64,000 nt of DNA from Diatrype stigma (taxonomy: Eukaryota > Ascomycota > Sordariomycetes > Xylariales > Diatrypaceae), in the NCBI GenBank assembly GCA_022225965.2, contig JAKJXP020000074.1:1-64000 (forward strand). Reading direction: 5' to 3'. Under the pieces are notes generated by a model, which made no database searches, had not been told where the DNA came from, and saw only the letters and a program-made list of their open reading frames with translations. The first letter of the stretch is position 1. Each line of letters begins with the position of its first letter. Made by a program: the position numbers and the translations under genes. Positions 47,881-58,908 of this stretch are shown here, in pieces.

Positions 47881-50046
47881 AGGCAAACCACGTAGCGATT
47901 CTCACCATATCCATCTATCCAATTAAGCAGGCGGCGACGGACGAGGAAAGCTTCGCTAATATAAGGGAAGAATAAGCTATCAGGAGTACTCTCAGTTACC
48001 CTTAAATGAGAGGAGGCGTTGCCGGGCCTTATCAAGGCCCAACTGCTCCTAAGACCTCTGAGTAAAATAACCACAGCATCTATCACACAAGAACCTCCAA
48101 CCAACAAAACCTGTAGTTATTACGAAATGCAGGAATCGCTGGAATATAGCCTCTTGCTTGTTGCACGAAGTATTGGAATGCACTCCTGCCTAATATAGCT
48201 ACTGAAGGTATCACAACGGAAGCCGCGAAAGCTAGAAAGCTCCGGTACAAGCACCTACGCTTCACTCGGGCAAAGTAATATCGTTTGTTCGTCTGATCGT
48301 CTGATTGAATTCCTGAATATTTGTAGATGGAGGGGTAATCGTAAATCTTTGGCCAGCGGCGTCAGAGCACCTCGGATTTTGGGTAGCTCATGACGTTCAT
48401 GTAACCCTAGATACACATGGACTTCTTGCTACTAGCTACAGCGTCGCAGTTCTCATCTCCCTGCTTCGATGCAAATGCATATAATCCTGATATTCAGAGC
48501 GCAACACCTCGGAACGAGGTTACATCTAGCCTGCTTTACCCAAGTAGGTAACGGATATGTCAGCTCGACTGGAATGTGTTGCATTCTAAGCAGTGCTCAT
48601 GTAGGGATGGGTAGCTTTCTATTCGCGCAGACGACGCGCACAACTTCGTATTTCGTGGTAAGTACATATACATACCCTCGTGGGTGGGTGAGCATCCGCC
48701 AAGTTGCTCGGTATGATATGCTTTTATGTGTCTTACACCAAGCATGCACCTTCCAATGACAATGAGCCGACCGCCAAAATTCAAGTAAAGCGACACATAT
48801 GTGACGTTTAGGCCACTAAGATCCGCACCCCCGCTGCCGCCCCCCCTTTTGCTTCCACGCTTTTTCCTCACGTCTTTTTTGTGCCAGCCAACAGTCGACT
48901 CGTGGAGTCATCATGTTAGCCCAATTAGTTCGTGTCTAACATTCGTTACCTGCTGTACTATACATATATTTGTTACACTACACGAAGCTGCAGATTAAAC
49001 TGAGCTGAAACGAGTGACTTGGCCGAGAACTCCGACCGAGGATCGTAACTAAACTAGTCTTTCATCCCCCAAAAGTAGCCATGATTCACTGAAGCAGTAA
49101 CATCTCGCGAACGTTGTGCTCTCTAGTTGCCTAAACTTAGAAGAGTGCATGCTGTCAGGGGAATGGGGTGTACCTCACTATCACCGGGTTTCACTTCCCA
49201 AGTTACCCCCCATTCTCCTTGTCAAGCCTTACGGGGCGATAAGCAACCCCAAGAGACAAGGCCTATTTTGAAGCAACATAAACGACTATGTACATCTATA
49301 TCCGTCGAGTAATGTAGACCACAAGCTGGTCTATGATCATGGGGTATTGACCCTATCGCATCTGATGTATTAAATCGTATGAATTTGACAGTTCTACTGG
49401 TTCGGAACCGATGAGAGTAAGGCTGTGCCCTTTCACTCCAGGAGTACATGCCGGATACTATCACATTGTAGCCAAGAGAGACGTTGTCGACGTGGGATTA
49501 AGGCTCAGCAACACCGCTGATAGATTATGGGATGGACTTGTGATACATGACATCCACTCTTACAAATAAGTCGTATTTCTATAAGAAAAAATACCGGTAA
49601 GTCTGGGTAGCACTTTCTTACTTGTACCTCAATACAAACTGATCAATGTTACCTTGAGCCTTGCTCGCCGATGGCCAGAACCTGTGGTCTGTTGAGCTAT
49701 TATAAGATGTATTAGATAGTTACTGTAGTTCCGACGCGTAGTAATCTCGCTTGGGTCCCATATGGTACAAGACGATAAAAAACCCTTGTGTTGTAACATC
49801 AACGAATACCACTCTGTATGCGCGCGTTCCTTCACGTATATTTTCCAATAAGCTATGACGAGGCGAGGCGATAAATCAGCCGCACCAACCATGGCCACGG
49901 GGACAGATTTCCAAGCTGAATAGGATTCCGACAAGACGTAATGTTGATGAGGTTGGGGTAGTCCCATAGCGTTACAATGCCCCCCCTCCCCCACCTTCTA
50001 TTTTGGAAGGAAAACGGTTAGGTCACCATTGTCCTACAAACATGGC
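47881..50046. other. Low-confidence region, no supportable gene
   Basis: Overlapping minus-strand frames at 47,859-48,265 have some hydrophobic character but no motif and touch the AT-rich block. Frames at 49,629-49,994 have no recognisable family. I see no intact gene. A run of C/T-rich DNA is at 48,840-48,880. Confidence 0.4.
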
Positions 50047-51083
50047 CTAAGGTCTCTCCAATAGGCCCTCCTGAGAAATATTCACCGCACGGTCTTCGGA
50101 CCAACGAAGTAGCCTTTCGGTGTTGACACACTGACGTGGAATCGGGTACTCTGTCTCTAAGGAGACCCCCTCTTTTCCCCCCCACTGAAAAGTTGTTAGA
50201 GTAGTATCACCTCGACAGAGCGCTGCGATACGGAGCCATTCAAGGCAATGCTCTAGATTTTGAAAGGTGTTGTTAGTTAGTTCACTCGACAAAGGGGACC
50301 TAGGTTGTTTGAAGCTCTTACCTACGTGAGCTTCCTCCTCTTCGGCGTCAATTGATGATAGAGTACCATTGTAGTATGAACGATAGATCCAGTGCTTCAA
50401 CTTTTTCTATTGAATTGCATACTGTAGTCAGCGCTTTACATCTGCGACAAGGTTGATATAGCCTTACAAGGCAGTGTAGTTCATGGTAAACTCCAAGCTG
50501 TACCAAAACCCCTGAGCCATCACTGAGATGAACAGAATGAGCACCGAAAGGGTCAAGCCAATCTTGGGACACTCGAATATTCATTCCTGGACAAAGATTC
50601 AGTCACCATGCCTTGGAATGTTTCCAAGGGCGGGGGATAACGGAAGAACTGAGGGCAGGCCAAACCAGATAATTGTTTGTGCCAAACGGCGTCGAGTTCC
50701 GGACCAGGCTTCCCAGCGAACGGGCTGCTTAAGAAACCGTGCTTCTTAAAATACGTTGTTTCGTAATGAACGGCTTCTCTTGCAGGCGCTAATAGTTGTT
50801 ATTCATTTAGAACCTGGATAGTGCCTATAAATTACGTACAATTGGCGTGAATTGAAACCTGATGATCTTGAAACATGATGCTTCTCATAAGTATGATAAA
50901 TAGACAAGCATTGAGCATGAGGAGTCCAACATGCAGGGCAGAAACACCTTGTCGCCTCCACCCCTTGGCCCTCTTTTGTGTATTATTGGAGGCATGCACT
51001 TCTAGTAAGGATTCTGAGGGACTGGCGAGATGGTCATCAAAATCCGAAGCATCTCCAGACTTGAAAAGTTCTCCCGGGGACAT
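50047..51083 (-). CDS. UstYa-family oxidase (DUF3328), gene A
   Basis: UstYa-like proteins are membrane-anchored metal oxidases or cyclases acting on RiPP precursor peptides (ustiloxin, phomopsin, victorin, asperipin) or on small-molecule pathways. Exons 51083-50840, 50788-50666, 50586-50468, 50406-50322 and 50252-50047 join in phases 1, 1, 0, 1 to give 258 residues. A membrane segment at about residues 65-80 (LHVGLLMLNACLFIILM) is followed by SPAREAVHYE, PFAGKPGPELDAVW, GSGVLVQLGVYHELHCLKK and EEEEAHVEHCLEWLR. The two HxxHC motifs, HELHC and HVEHC, are intact, followed by CRGDTTLTTFQW. The second HxxHC is created only by the splice between exons 4 and 5. Start: the ATG at 51083 is the only in-frame ATG before the membrane segment. 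Confidence 0.92.
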
Positions 51084-51501
51084 GGCGTCTCTGAGTTGTC
51101 TTGGAAGGCTGAATGATGTAGTTGAAAGCAAGATTCGGGAAATTTCGAAAGGAATAGGTGCGCGGAATTGGAATAAGTAAAGAGTAAGTTATTATAATCA
51201 GACCCCACTAGCTAAATATCGAACACCAGATTGGTACGGGGGTGCATCGCTTGTCCGGGATGCAGCGATACCACCCTATAAATTGCAGAGCGGTAGATCT
51301 ATAATGTATCACAATTGTGCATGATTACGGCCCTTGAAGAGTAATATTCAATCGTATTGGCCAAAGATCAACGAATATCTAACCGAGTGTCATGCGATCC
51401 TTGCAATTTATGATATGTTTGCTCAAAATCCAACTACGATACTTGTTGAAAGCCATACAATACCTGCTCACAACATCCACGACTTCATTCATTTCCACGA
51501 T
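51084..51501. other. Promoter of UstYa A
   Basis: 418 bp between the start of UstYa A and the end of the small-peptide gene. No gene seen. Confidence 0.5.
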
Positions 51502-51830
51502 CTACACATCCTCCTCGTCTTTGTCAGACTCATCAAGCCATAGGTTCCCAACATTTTCATCTGCATCGACGGGTGTTCCTGCTAAGTATTAGGCTCTTGC
51601 TATGGTAATATGGCCGATTAGACACAGTGGCAAACTTACTCTTTACACTGACTACCACATCGCTTCTCGTATCAAACGTATTCATGTCTCCTAAGGCAAG
51701 CACACCGTCTATGATCTTATGAGAAAGTTTCTAACCAGAAACAACCATAGGACTTACCTCTCTGTGCAACTGGAGAGCCCAGTGTGTAACCTGTGACGAG
51801 GAGGCTTAAGAGGCAGGAACCGGTCTTCAT
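51502..51830 (-). CDS. Small secreted peptide, candidate RiPP-like precursor
   Basis: Exons 51830-51758, 51708-51640 and 51578-51502 (introns 49 and 61 nt) join in frame to give 72 residues. The start is MKTGSCLLSLLVTGYTLGS, a good signal peptide. Glutamine-arginine (QR) at residues 23-24 precedes a middle segment, and Lys-Arg at 47-48 (Kex2-type site) precedes a 24-residue acidic tail with one tryptophan (W61). The tail has no tyrosine, and no repeated core is seen, so the classical ustiloxin layout is absent. The last intron has tandem acceptors (TAG at 51582-51584, CAG at 51579-51581); only the CAG choice makes the KR site, the TAG choice gives KTG. The gene lies between two UstYa genes on the same strand. 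I infer a precursor peptide; a plain small secreted protein is the alternative. Confidence 0.6.
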
Positions 51831-52881
51831 GTTGTGGGTCACGTGAGTATGATGCAAACTTGAAGAGATTGTAGTGGTGGGAACAAGAGCTTGAGAGTAA
51901 GAGCCTTCGAAACTTAGCTTGAGTTATTTTTCAAGAAGTTCCCTACTGGCCTTATATATTGTTGTTGACCAGCTTCGTAGCCTGCTTCGTGTGAGGCTAG
52001 ACGGTTACAAATGCAGACCCCACCCTAAAGGAGCAGGCTCTGATATCATACCTACAACTACTACATACAATAATGATCCTCAGTTCTATAGATATCACTC
52101 AGGGCATATGTTTCTACTACTACGTATGGATTTGTGTGTCTGGGAAGAATTCTAGGCATTGCATATCAAAACTCTACGATCAAAGGCAAAACAGGGCAGT
52201 AGGTAGGTATAACACATGATAGGGGAGAGGGTGGGGGGCGTAGATATCCACATAATTTAGGATCCCACCGGTACCTTTATTTGCGCTACAAGTTTCCAAC
52301 CGGAAAGGGATCAGCGAATCAGAGCACTTAGCCAAGACACAGTATAAGATCTAGGCAGTGGAAGGATTCTAGCTATATAGGGTAAGCAAAAGAGTATAAG
52401 GATTTCACTGGGACTACTGTATATGAATAAGTCTGTATGTACGATTTTCCGTAATTCTGTTCACTATATTACAGCTATTTGTAGGCGGCAGGCACCTGTA
52501 TTTATACTGGATAGGCCGCTGTAGGTATTAGGCTTATAGGGAGTTATAAAAGGCTATAAAAGATTATAGAATTTTTTATATAAGGGGACGGGCCCCCTTA
52601 TTTCCCAGCAGCTTTTCCGTTTTGGGCTTAGTGTGTTTTGCCCAGGGGCAAAACCCTTATAGCTACGTAAGCTCGTAATTATATAATTACGTTATTATAC
52701 GGTCTGGAAGGTGCTGGAATCTTCCGTAGCCAGTAAGAATTTGTCCCTTTTTCCAGCTAATCCTAGAGTTACATATGCTGTGTCGACCATACGACGTAAC
52801 AAAAGCTGCAGTGCAACTTATAAGAGTAAGCAAGACGGTGAGGCCAGGTAGTATTCGATTAAGTTACAGGTATATACATAA
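51831..52881. other. Intergenic with three consecutive inverted repeats
   Basis: No gene seen. At 52,581-52,600 is TAAGGGG/CCCCTTA, at 52,635-52,654 a perfect 9-bp hairpin (GTTTTGCCC/GGGCAAAAC, 2-nt loop), and at 52,674-52,691 a perfect 18-bp palindrome (CGTAATTATATAATTACG). The T/A-rich pieces around them (ATAAAAGGCTATAAAAGATT) differ from neighbouring promoter DNA and may be a transposon remnant. Confidence 0.45.
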
Positions 52882-53844
52882 TCAGCCGTCTAACGGAAGG
52901 ATGAACTGTGAGAATATACCGAGATCTGATGTATCGACCATCCGACTTTCCGCCCACTGACGCAACAGGTCCCAGTTCACGCACTCATGGACACTGTGAA
53001 CCTTGGAGAATGGTTTTCCCTCGTGCCATAGAAAAGTTGCGAGTGTCGGATCACCCCGGCACATTGCAGCCTCGCGCCAGTACTCGAGACAATGATCTAG
53101 TCGATGTTAACCTCATCTTGCGTGATTCTGGTCATCCACTTACTTATATGTTGTGCTTCTCGTTCTTCTTCCTCTTCTGTCATATTAGTATAATAATAGT
53201 CGATGTAAAGATGGCGGCGAATACGCTTCTTCTCGATTGTGAGATTTTGTTCTGATCTATAACGTAAAGGCCAAGGACTTACAATGCAATGAAGCTCGTG
53301 AAACACTGCCATTTCTGCTAGATAACCTGAACCATCCTTGAAAGCAATAGATGATTCTCCAAGCTGTGAAAGCTCTTCGGGAGAAATCTTAATGGTCATT
53401 GCTGCATAACTGAGCCATAAAACTTGATGAAATTCGATTGAAAATGGGATTCTTACGTTTGATAAGCTCTCTCCATGCTTCGTCCAGTTCTTCTCTCGGT
53501 TCTCCCGTGTAAACATTGCTAGGATCTATGGACCTCCATAACTTGATTCTCCTATAAGAGATAGAGCTCATCGCGGGTGCTGGTCAATTATTAGAGTTTC
53601 AGCGCCAACTATATCAGGTCAATACATCGCATAGCTTACAGTATATGAGTCGTGGACGAATGCATGCATTTCCAGTCGAAACTCCATAGTAGACTAGCCA
53701 TACTACGTTGGAGACTATGAGCATGAGACCAAGCGCCAACTTAGGAGGATCTAAATGGACGTGTCGTAACTTTCGTGATGGTGATTTGGGGCGTTCTTCA
53801 TCGTTCTTGAGAAACGGAACATCCTCGGATATTTCAGAATCCAT
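52882..53844 (-). CDS. UstYa-family oxidase (DUF3328), gene B
   Basis: Exons 53844-53640, 53579-53457, 53401-53283, 53231-53144 and 53096-52882 join in phases 1, 1, 0, 1, giving 249 residues; the phases and the 119-nt third exon are the same as in gene A. A membrane segment at about residues 40-57 (LGLMLIVSNVVWLVYYGVS) precedes YSPAMSSISYRRIKLWRSID, YTGEPREELDEAWRELI, GSGYLAEMAVFHELHCI, KKRIRRHLYIDYYYTNM and INHCLEYWREAAMCRGDPTL. Both HxxHC motifs (HELHC, HINHC) are present; the second is formed across the exon 4/5 junction. Gene B and gene A are paralogues about 2.8 kb apart between starts. In RiPP clusters paired UstYa proteins act together on one peptide (UstYa/UstYb); that role here is inference. 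Confidence 0.92.
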
Positions 53845-55024
53845 GACTGTGGACTTTCAGATCGTATTGACGAGTGATGCGTTTGAATAGAAAGAAAGGG
53901 GGATATTATGAGGATTTCAGACCAGTCTTTTCTCTTTGCTCTGCAATGATTAAGAATATTCAAGGGAACACGGGAGTAAACAACGTGATTACAGAAATAT
54001 GTATTGTAAGCCCACTCAATGACATGTAAACAATCCCTTGTCAGTTCAGTGTTCCTGAGATGATTTAAACCGCTTCCATGCTGATCCTCTTAGGATTAAT
54101 GTTGGCCCTCAGATAATTGGGGTTCGAATGGGTATCTACAACCAACTGTGACAATGGCTATAATGCCACACTACTCCTATGGCCCAATGATGCGGCCACA
54201 ATATCGATACGTGAGATATTAACCCCATATACTTACCCATGGGTATTAGTATGGACTGCAAACAGGATGTAATGACCATAAGCTACATACTTAACACTTA
54301 AATTATTTTTATGATGCAACGTTACCATGCAAGCCAAGGCTACTTACAATACGTAGCGGCACACCTCCCCCTCCCGCAAGCATTCATCACATCGCCCCGG
54401 CAAGTGTACTATAAATACTCAGCCTTGTTTCTATTCTCTTCATCTTCACATTGTCATATTGAACGATTGGGTTCTTCCAAGTTCTTTCGTCAGTTGAGAC
54501 TAGTGGTCCGATTGCGGCACCAGTAACTATGTAGCTTTCGGCCTACATAAATGATCATCCCAACGGCAATACGACGAATCAGTTTTGATCCCAAGTTTGA
54601 ATGTAGGTACATAGTACAAGCTAGCTACCCTACTTCCGATTTCAGGAGGAATATGCGATGCGACCTCTTCACCGCCTGAGCTAGCGATCCATGCTTCCTC
54701 TATAGTGTAACATTCATTTAAATATCTGACCAACAATCATACGGGTATAATACGGACGATACCAAGAACTGATCGCCACTTCGGTTGTAGAAAGAGGCAT
54801 GATGCAGTTATGAGATATATGTACAGGTTCGAATTCTTCTATGAGTGCATACATTCCGTAGAATGCTTTCGTCCTAGCCTTATGGCCACGGCTCAGATAG
54901 AATACCTAGGTCGCCCTCGAATATGATTTTCCCCAAATCATCAATCTCTCCAACATCAATTACCTACATAGTCCACGGTATACAACCGTGCTTTTTGTTT
55001 GGAATTCTGATTATCCGTCTCGAC
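53845..55024. other. Divergent promoter region
   Basis: About 1.2 kb between UstYa B and the rhodopsin-like gene, which are transcribed away from each other. No gene seen; frames at 54,311-54,736 have no motif or signal peptide. Confidence 0.5.
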
Positions 55025-58000
55025 ATGTCTTCCCTGAATAGCGACAATAATGTCCCTACCCTTCTCTTGGTCTTTAGCATTGTGTTCAGCATTATGCCCA
55101 CCATCGCTGTAGTGCTTCGATTCCAAGCAAAGAAAAAGTCACAATCTAAGGTCTCCTGGGATGACTGGACCATACTCCTTTCTTTGGTACGTTCTGAGCT
55201 AGAGTGGGCTTGCTTTCCATTACTGATGCCGACGCAAGGCATCATGCGTCACCACTGCAATCTTGATCATCATTGGTGAGAAACATAATAGCCAATACGG
55301 GTTTACAAACACTCATTGTATCCAGGTGTCACAGCTGGTGGAATGGGTCGGCATCTAAAACGTGATGCTACTGGAAATCCCATCTACGACCATGAATATG
55401 TAATCTTTCAAAGGGTAAGTCCAAGATCTGATGTCAAGACTTTGCCAACGCTTATGGTTTGCAGATGAATTATGGGATTTGCCTTACCCAATTATTGGCA
55501 CTTGGTCCGACGAAAGTTTCGGTGCTACTTCTTTACCGTCGTATCTTCGGTGTTGAAGGGCGTCGCTTCACCATCATATCCATGACCCTCATTGTCCTCG
55601 CCACGACGTGGACAGTTGCTTTCTTCTTTACGAACGCCTTTCAATACACCCCCGTGAATTCAGGGTGGGCCCCAACTCCGGCAGGGTTACATCCAACCTT
55701 TATGCCCCCCACAAAAATGTTCTTAGCCCAATCTTATGCCGACGTAGCTCTAGATGTTGTCATCATCACGCTCCCAATTCCGCTTAGTATGTATTGTCAA
55801 CATATACGATAAGGTCTAAGAACTAATCATGGCAGTCTGGAAACTTCAGATAACCCTGCGAAGAAAAATACAGATTAGTGGCATATTTCTATTAGGCGCA
55901 ATGTTGGCTCGACCGACCAAATTCTTGATTGGGATCAAGCTAACGACTCGTTAAAACAACCGGTGCCAGTATTGCGAGAACTATTGTTCAATACGGTGTA
56001 GCTAAAGAATGTACGTATCGACCCTGCCTTTTTGTCGCGGTAAAATGGGTCTATTTGGAGCTGTTCTAATGCCATGGCAAGGGCCCCCCTGGGGGGCCCA
56101 TTGGGGCCTATATAAAGGTCCGATCTCCCCCCATACGTTCCGGACGTTCCCTTTTTTCCTTCCTTAAAGCTTTAGCAAAATGTAACAAAATACGTTAATA
56201 TAAGGGCTATTCAAAAACGCGACAGTTATAAGCCCGGATTCGCTACGGACTCGGTACTTTCTTTTTTTGAGCCAACTTCCGCTATGCGTTAGTCCTTTTT
56301 TTGCCCGTTCGTATCCTTTGCGCTTACGAAGCTTCTTTTCCCGTTTGCGCTTTCTGCCGCGTTTGCGAGGCTTTATGCTACGCTTTGTTTCTTTTTTAAA
56401 ACTGGCGGGCTTTAGTATTTTTAAGGATTACAAAAGGACGTATTCCCTTTTAACCCTATACGGAACAAGTTATTACAATCCTTTAAAAAATCGATTACCC
56501 TAAAAATATATAGCTGTTCGTTTTATAAATTCGTATGCCGCCTTCGTATAAACGACCTTTATTCGGTTATTAGAAATACGTAAATTAATCCCTTCATAAT
56601 TCCAATAAAAATAAGTCTAAACGAAAGAAGTTTATTTAAAAAAAAACGACTGGTTCCGAATAAAAAAGACGAACGCGGTATTCGTAAAAACCATTATTCC
56701 TAATTCAGCAATGCGTTATACCTTTCCGCCCTCGATTTCGGAAATAGGCGAGCTTCTTTTTGCCCCCCAGCCAGCTCGACGAGATCTCGCGCGGGCTTCG
56801 CAAACGTCGAATTGGGAGGTGGGCAAAACCCTAAGTCCTACGTTCGGCTCGGGTCGGTCATACGGGCTGGCTCGTTATGGGCCGGTTCAGCTTTCGCGCT
56901 GGCGTTTTTCCTTTTTCGGATAAAGGAAAGGCGATCCTTTCCGATAGGTCTTTATAAATCGCCGAAACCGATAAAAACGTTAAAGGAAAAATATTAGGGG
57001 TTTTTATTATACTTCCCTTTATATTATAAAACGGCAAAAGCTATATATAAACGATTCTTTTTTTAATTAAAGCGGCCTTTTTTATATAAGCCCTTAACGA
57101 TACCTAAATAAGAATTAGCCATAGCTATTTAAAAACTGGAATTATATGCCGCCTAAAATAATAAGTACTAAGCGTAATACTGCCGGTACCGAAAAGGAAC
57201 GCTCGATTCGGCCGTTTTAATTTTCCTTATATTAATAAGCCTATTTTAACCTTAAGGGATTTTTCGACCAAGGGCCTTTAAAATCGGGAATAAGTACGGT
57301 TAAGAGCTCGGCTAATACCTAAATGGGTGCCAATTCGGGCATTGCTTTAAAGCTCGGTTGGTATCCGCCCGCGTTCGGGGATACCAGCCCGGGCCGAAAT
57401 ATGGGCCGGCTTTTTCCCTTCTTTGCTTCTTCCCTTTTAAGGAAATAACGTTTAAGGCCGGTCCGAACCAGAAAAAGTTCGGCCGGTACCTTCGGAGGTA
57501 CCGGCTCGGTATAGCAAAGGAATTCGGCTGATATTCGCTTACGTTCGGGGGTACCAGTCCGGGCTTAAATACGACCGATACCTACCTTTATTCGGAAATG
57601 CCGGTTAGGTCCAATAAAGGAACCCGGCTAATATTACGGAATGCTCGGTCCGGTTCGCTTCGGTTTAGGTCTAATAAGTGCTTTTCCTTTAAAGAAATAC
57701 GTTATAAGCTGGTATTATATACGGGCCGGTATAAAACGCCGCATTACCGCTTTAAATACAGCACTAAAGAAATGCCAAAACCTTTTCCTTTTTTTTCGAT
57801 TAGGGTAGTTTTTTTTATAAAAGCTTAAAAATGAATGGTTATTACTTCGATTAATTAAAGCCGTTACGAATGCGCTGCATAGCATTACTTATAGGTTATT
57901 TGTCGTTTAATAAAGCATAAAAAAGTTCTTAGCTACGGAAAAGAAATACAACAACCACCGTTACGAAAGCGGTTCGGAATGCCACTTATCGATACGAAGA

Positions 58001-58908
58001 AATGCCGTTAATATAGCATCGTCGAAAGCCGCTCGTTATTCGTCGAACGCGCGGAAAAGGACCCATACGTAAATGCGTTTAAGCGCCCAAGGTAATTCCA
58101 AGGGGCTATTCGTCTTAACCATTTTAATCTTTCCATATAACGTATAATCATTCTTGCCGGTTACGATAAGTAATTCCTATATACCACTTTCGGAAATTAC
58201 GATATAATCTCCCTATATATATAGCCATGCTCGCTCTTTTTCTTCTTAAAAGGGACCTCCCAAGAAAAAGGGTATATCGCGGTAAAATGGATTTATTTGG
58301 AACTGCTCTAATGCTATGGCAAGGGCCCCCCTAAAAGGCCCATTGGGGCCTATATAAAGGTCCGATCTTCCCCCATACGTTCCGGACGCTCCCTTCTTTC
58401 CTTCCTTAAAGCTTTAGCAAAGTATAGCAAAATACGTTAATATAAGGGCTATTTAAAAACGCGACACTTTTGAAGTTTAAACGATCAATTTAATTTAACT
58501 ATTCCCTTATAACCGAATCACATAACTTAGACAAGACATGTAAGTTAAAGTTAAGGGCATTGCAAACAATCAGCTAAATTAAAACAAGACTTCCTTGCTC
58601 CTATCTCGTATTGGCCATTGATCGAATCAGCATTGGGTATTATTGCAGCATGCTTGCCCTTGCTACGCCCTATTGGTCAAATATACTCTATCAGGAGCTT
58701 AGTGCTTGTCTCCAGCAAGGCACTATCTGCTATATTCATACGATCAAGTCGAATTAGCCATGAATCGACACGTGGATATGAAAGTGATAAACGCTTACAA
58801 AGCTGTCCTCCTACTGGTCACGGTGGTCCTGCAAACAACGACCAGTGGCTCAAGCCATATAATCTATCGTACGGTAACTGTATACAACTCCCAACATGTG
58901 CCGACTAA
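55025..58908 (+). CDS. Fungal rhodopsin-domain seven-TM protein, last intron carrying an LTR element
   Basis: Exons 55025-55186, 55239-55275, 55326-55414, 55465-55786, 55836-55902, 55970-56010 and 58589-58908 join in frame to give 345 residues. This is the fungal integral-membrane family common beside secondary-metabolism genes: PTLLLVFSIVFSIMPTIAVV, SWDDWTILLSL, VTAGGMGRHLKRD, LGPTKVSVLLLYRRIF, DVALDVVIITLPIPL and WPLIESALGIIAACLPLLRP. The role is unknown (a receptor is suspected). The exon 5 donor is a weak GTTGGC but the phase and a CTAAC branch point fit. Intron 6 (56,011-58,588) contains a complete LTR element; without it the intron would be 139 nt. If the big intron is spliced the protein is intact. 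Confidence 0.75.
56033..56224 (+). repeat. 5' LTR
   Basis: Starts TGTCGCGG and ends CGCGACA, a terminal inverted repeat of TGTCGCG/CGCGACA. It includes an internal GGGCCCCCCTGGGGGGCCC palindrome, which is broken in the 3' copy by four G-to-A changes. Confidence 0.9.
58275..58466 (+). repeat. 3' LTR
   Basis: The same length as the 5' LTR. The visible differences (e.g. TGTC/TATC, CTGGGG/CTAAAA, GTCTA/ATTTA, ATGTAAC/GTATAGC) are all transitions, as expected from RIP. Confidence 0.9.

Larger units (their letters stand above)
56033..58466 (+). mobile_element. Non-autonomous LTR retrotransposon, 2,434 bp, TSD CTTTT
   Basis: Two 192-bp LTRs (56033-56224 and 58275-58466) begin T(G/A)TCGCG and end CGCGACA. 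A perfect 5-bp target duplication CTTTT flanks the element (56028-56032 and 58467-58471). Each LTR has a TATATAAAGG-type TATA box. A purine tract (AAGAAAAAGGG) precedes the 3' LTR. The internal 2 kb has no gag or pol frame. The element is in the host gene's sense direction as written, but the true orientation rests only on the purine tract. Confidence 0.9.

Noticed and set aside
48083..48871. Minus-strand frames between AT block and UstYa A
   Set aside because: No recognisable domain, no supported start or splice sites.
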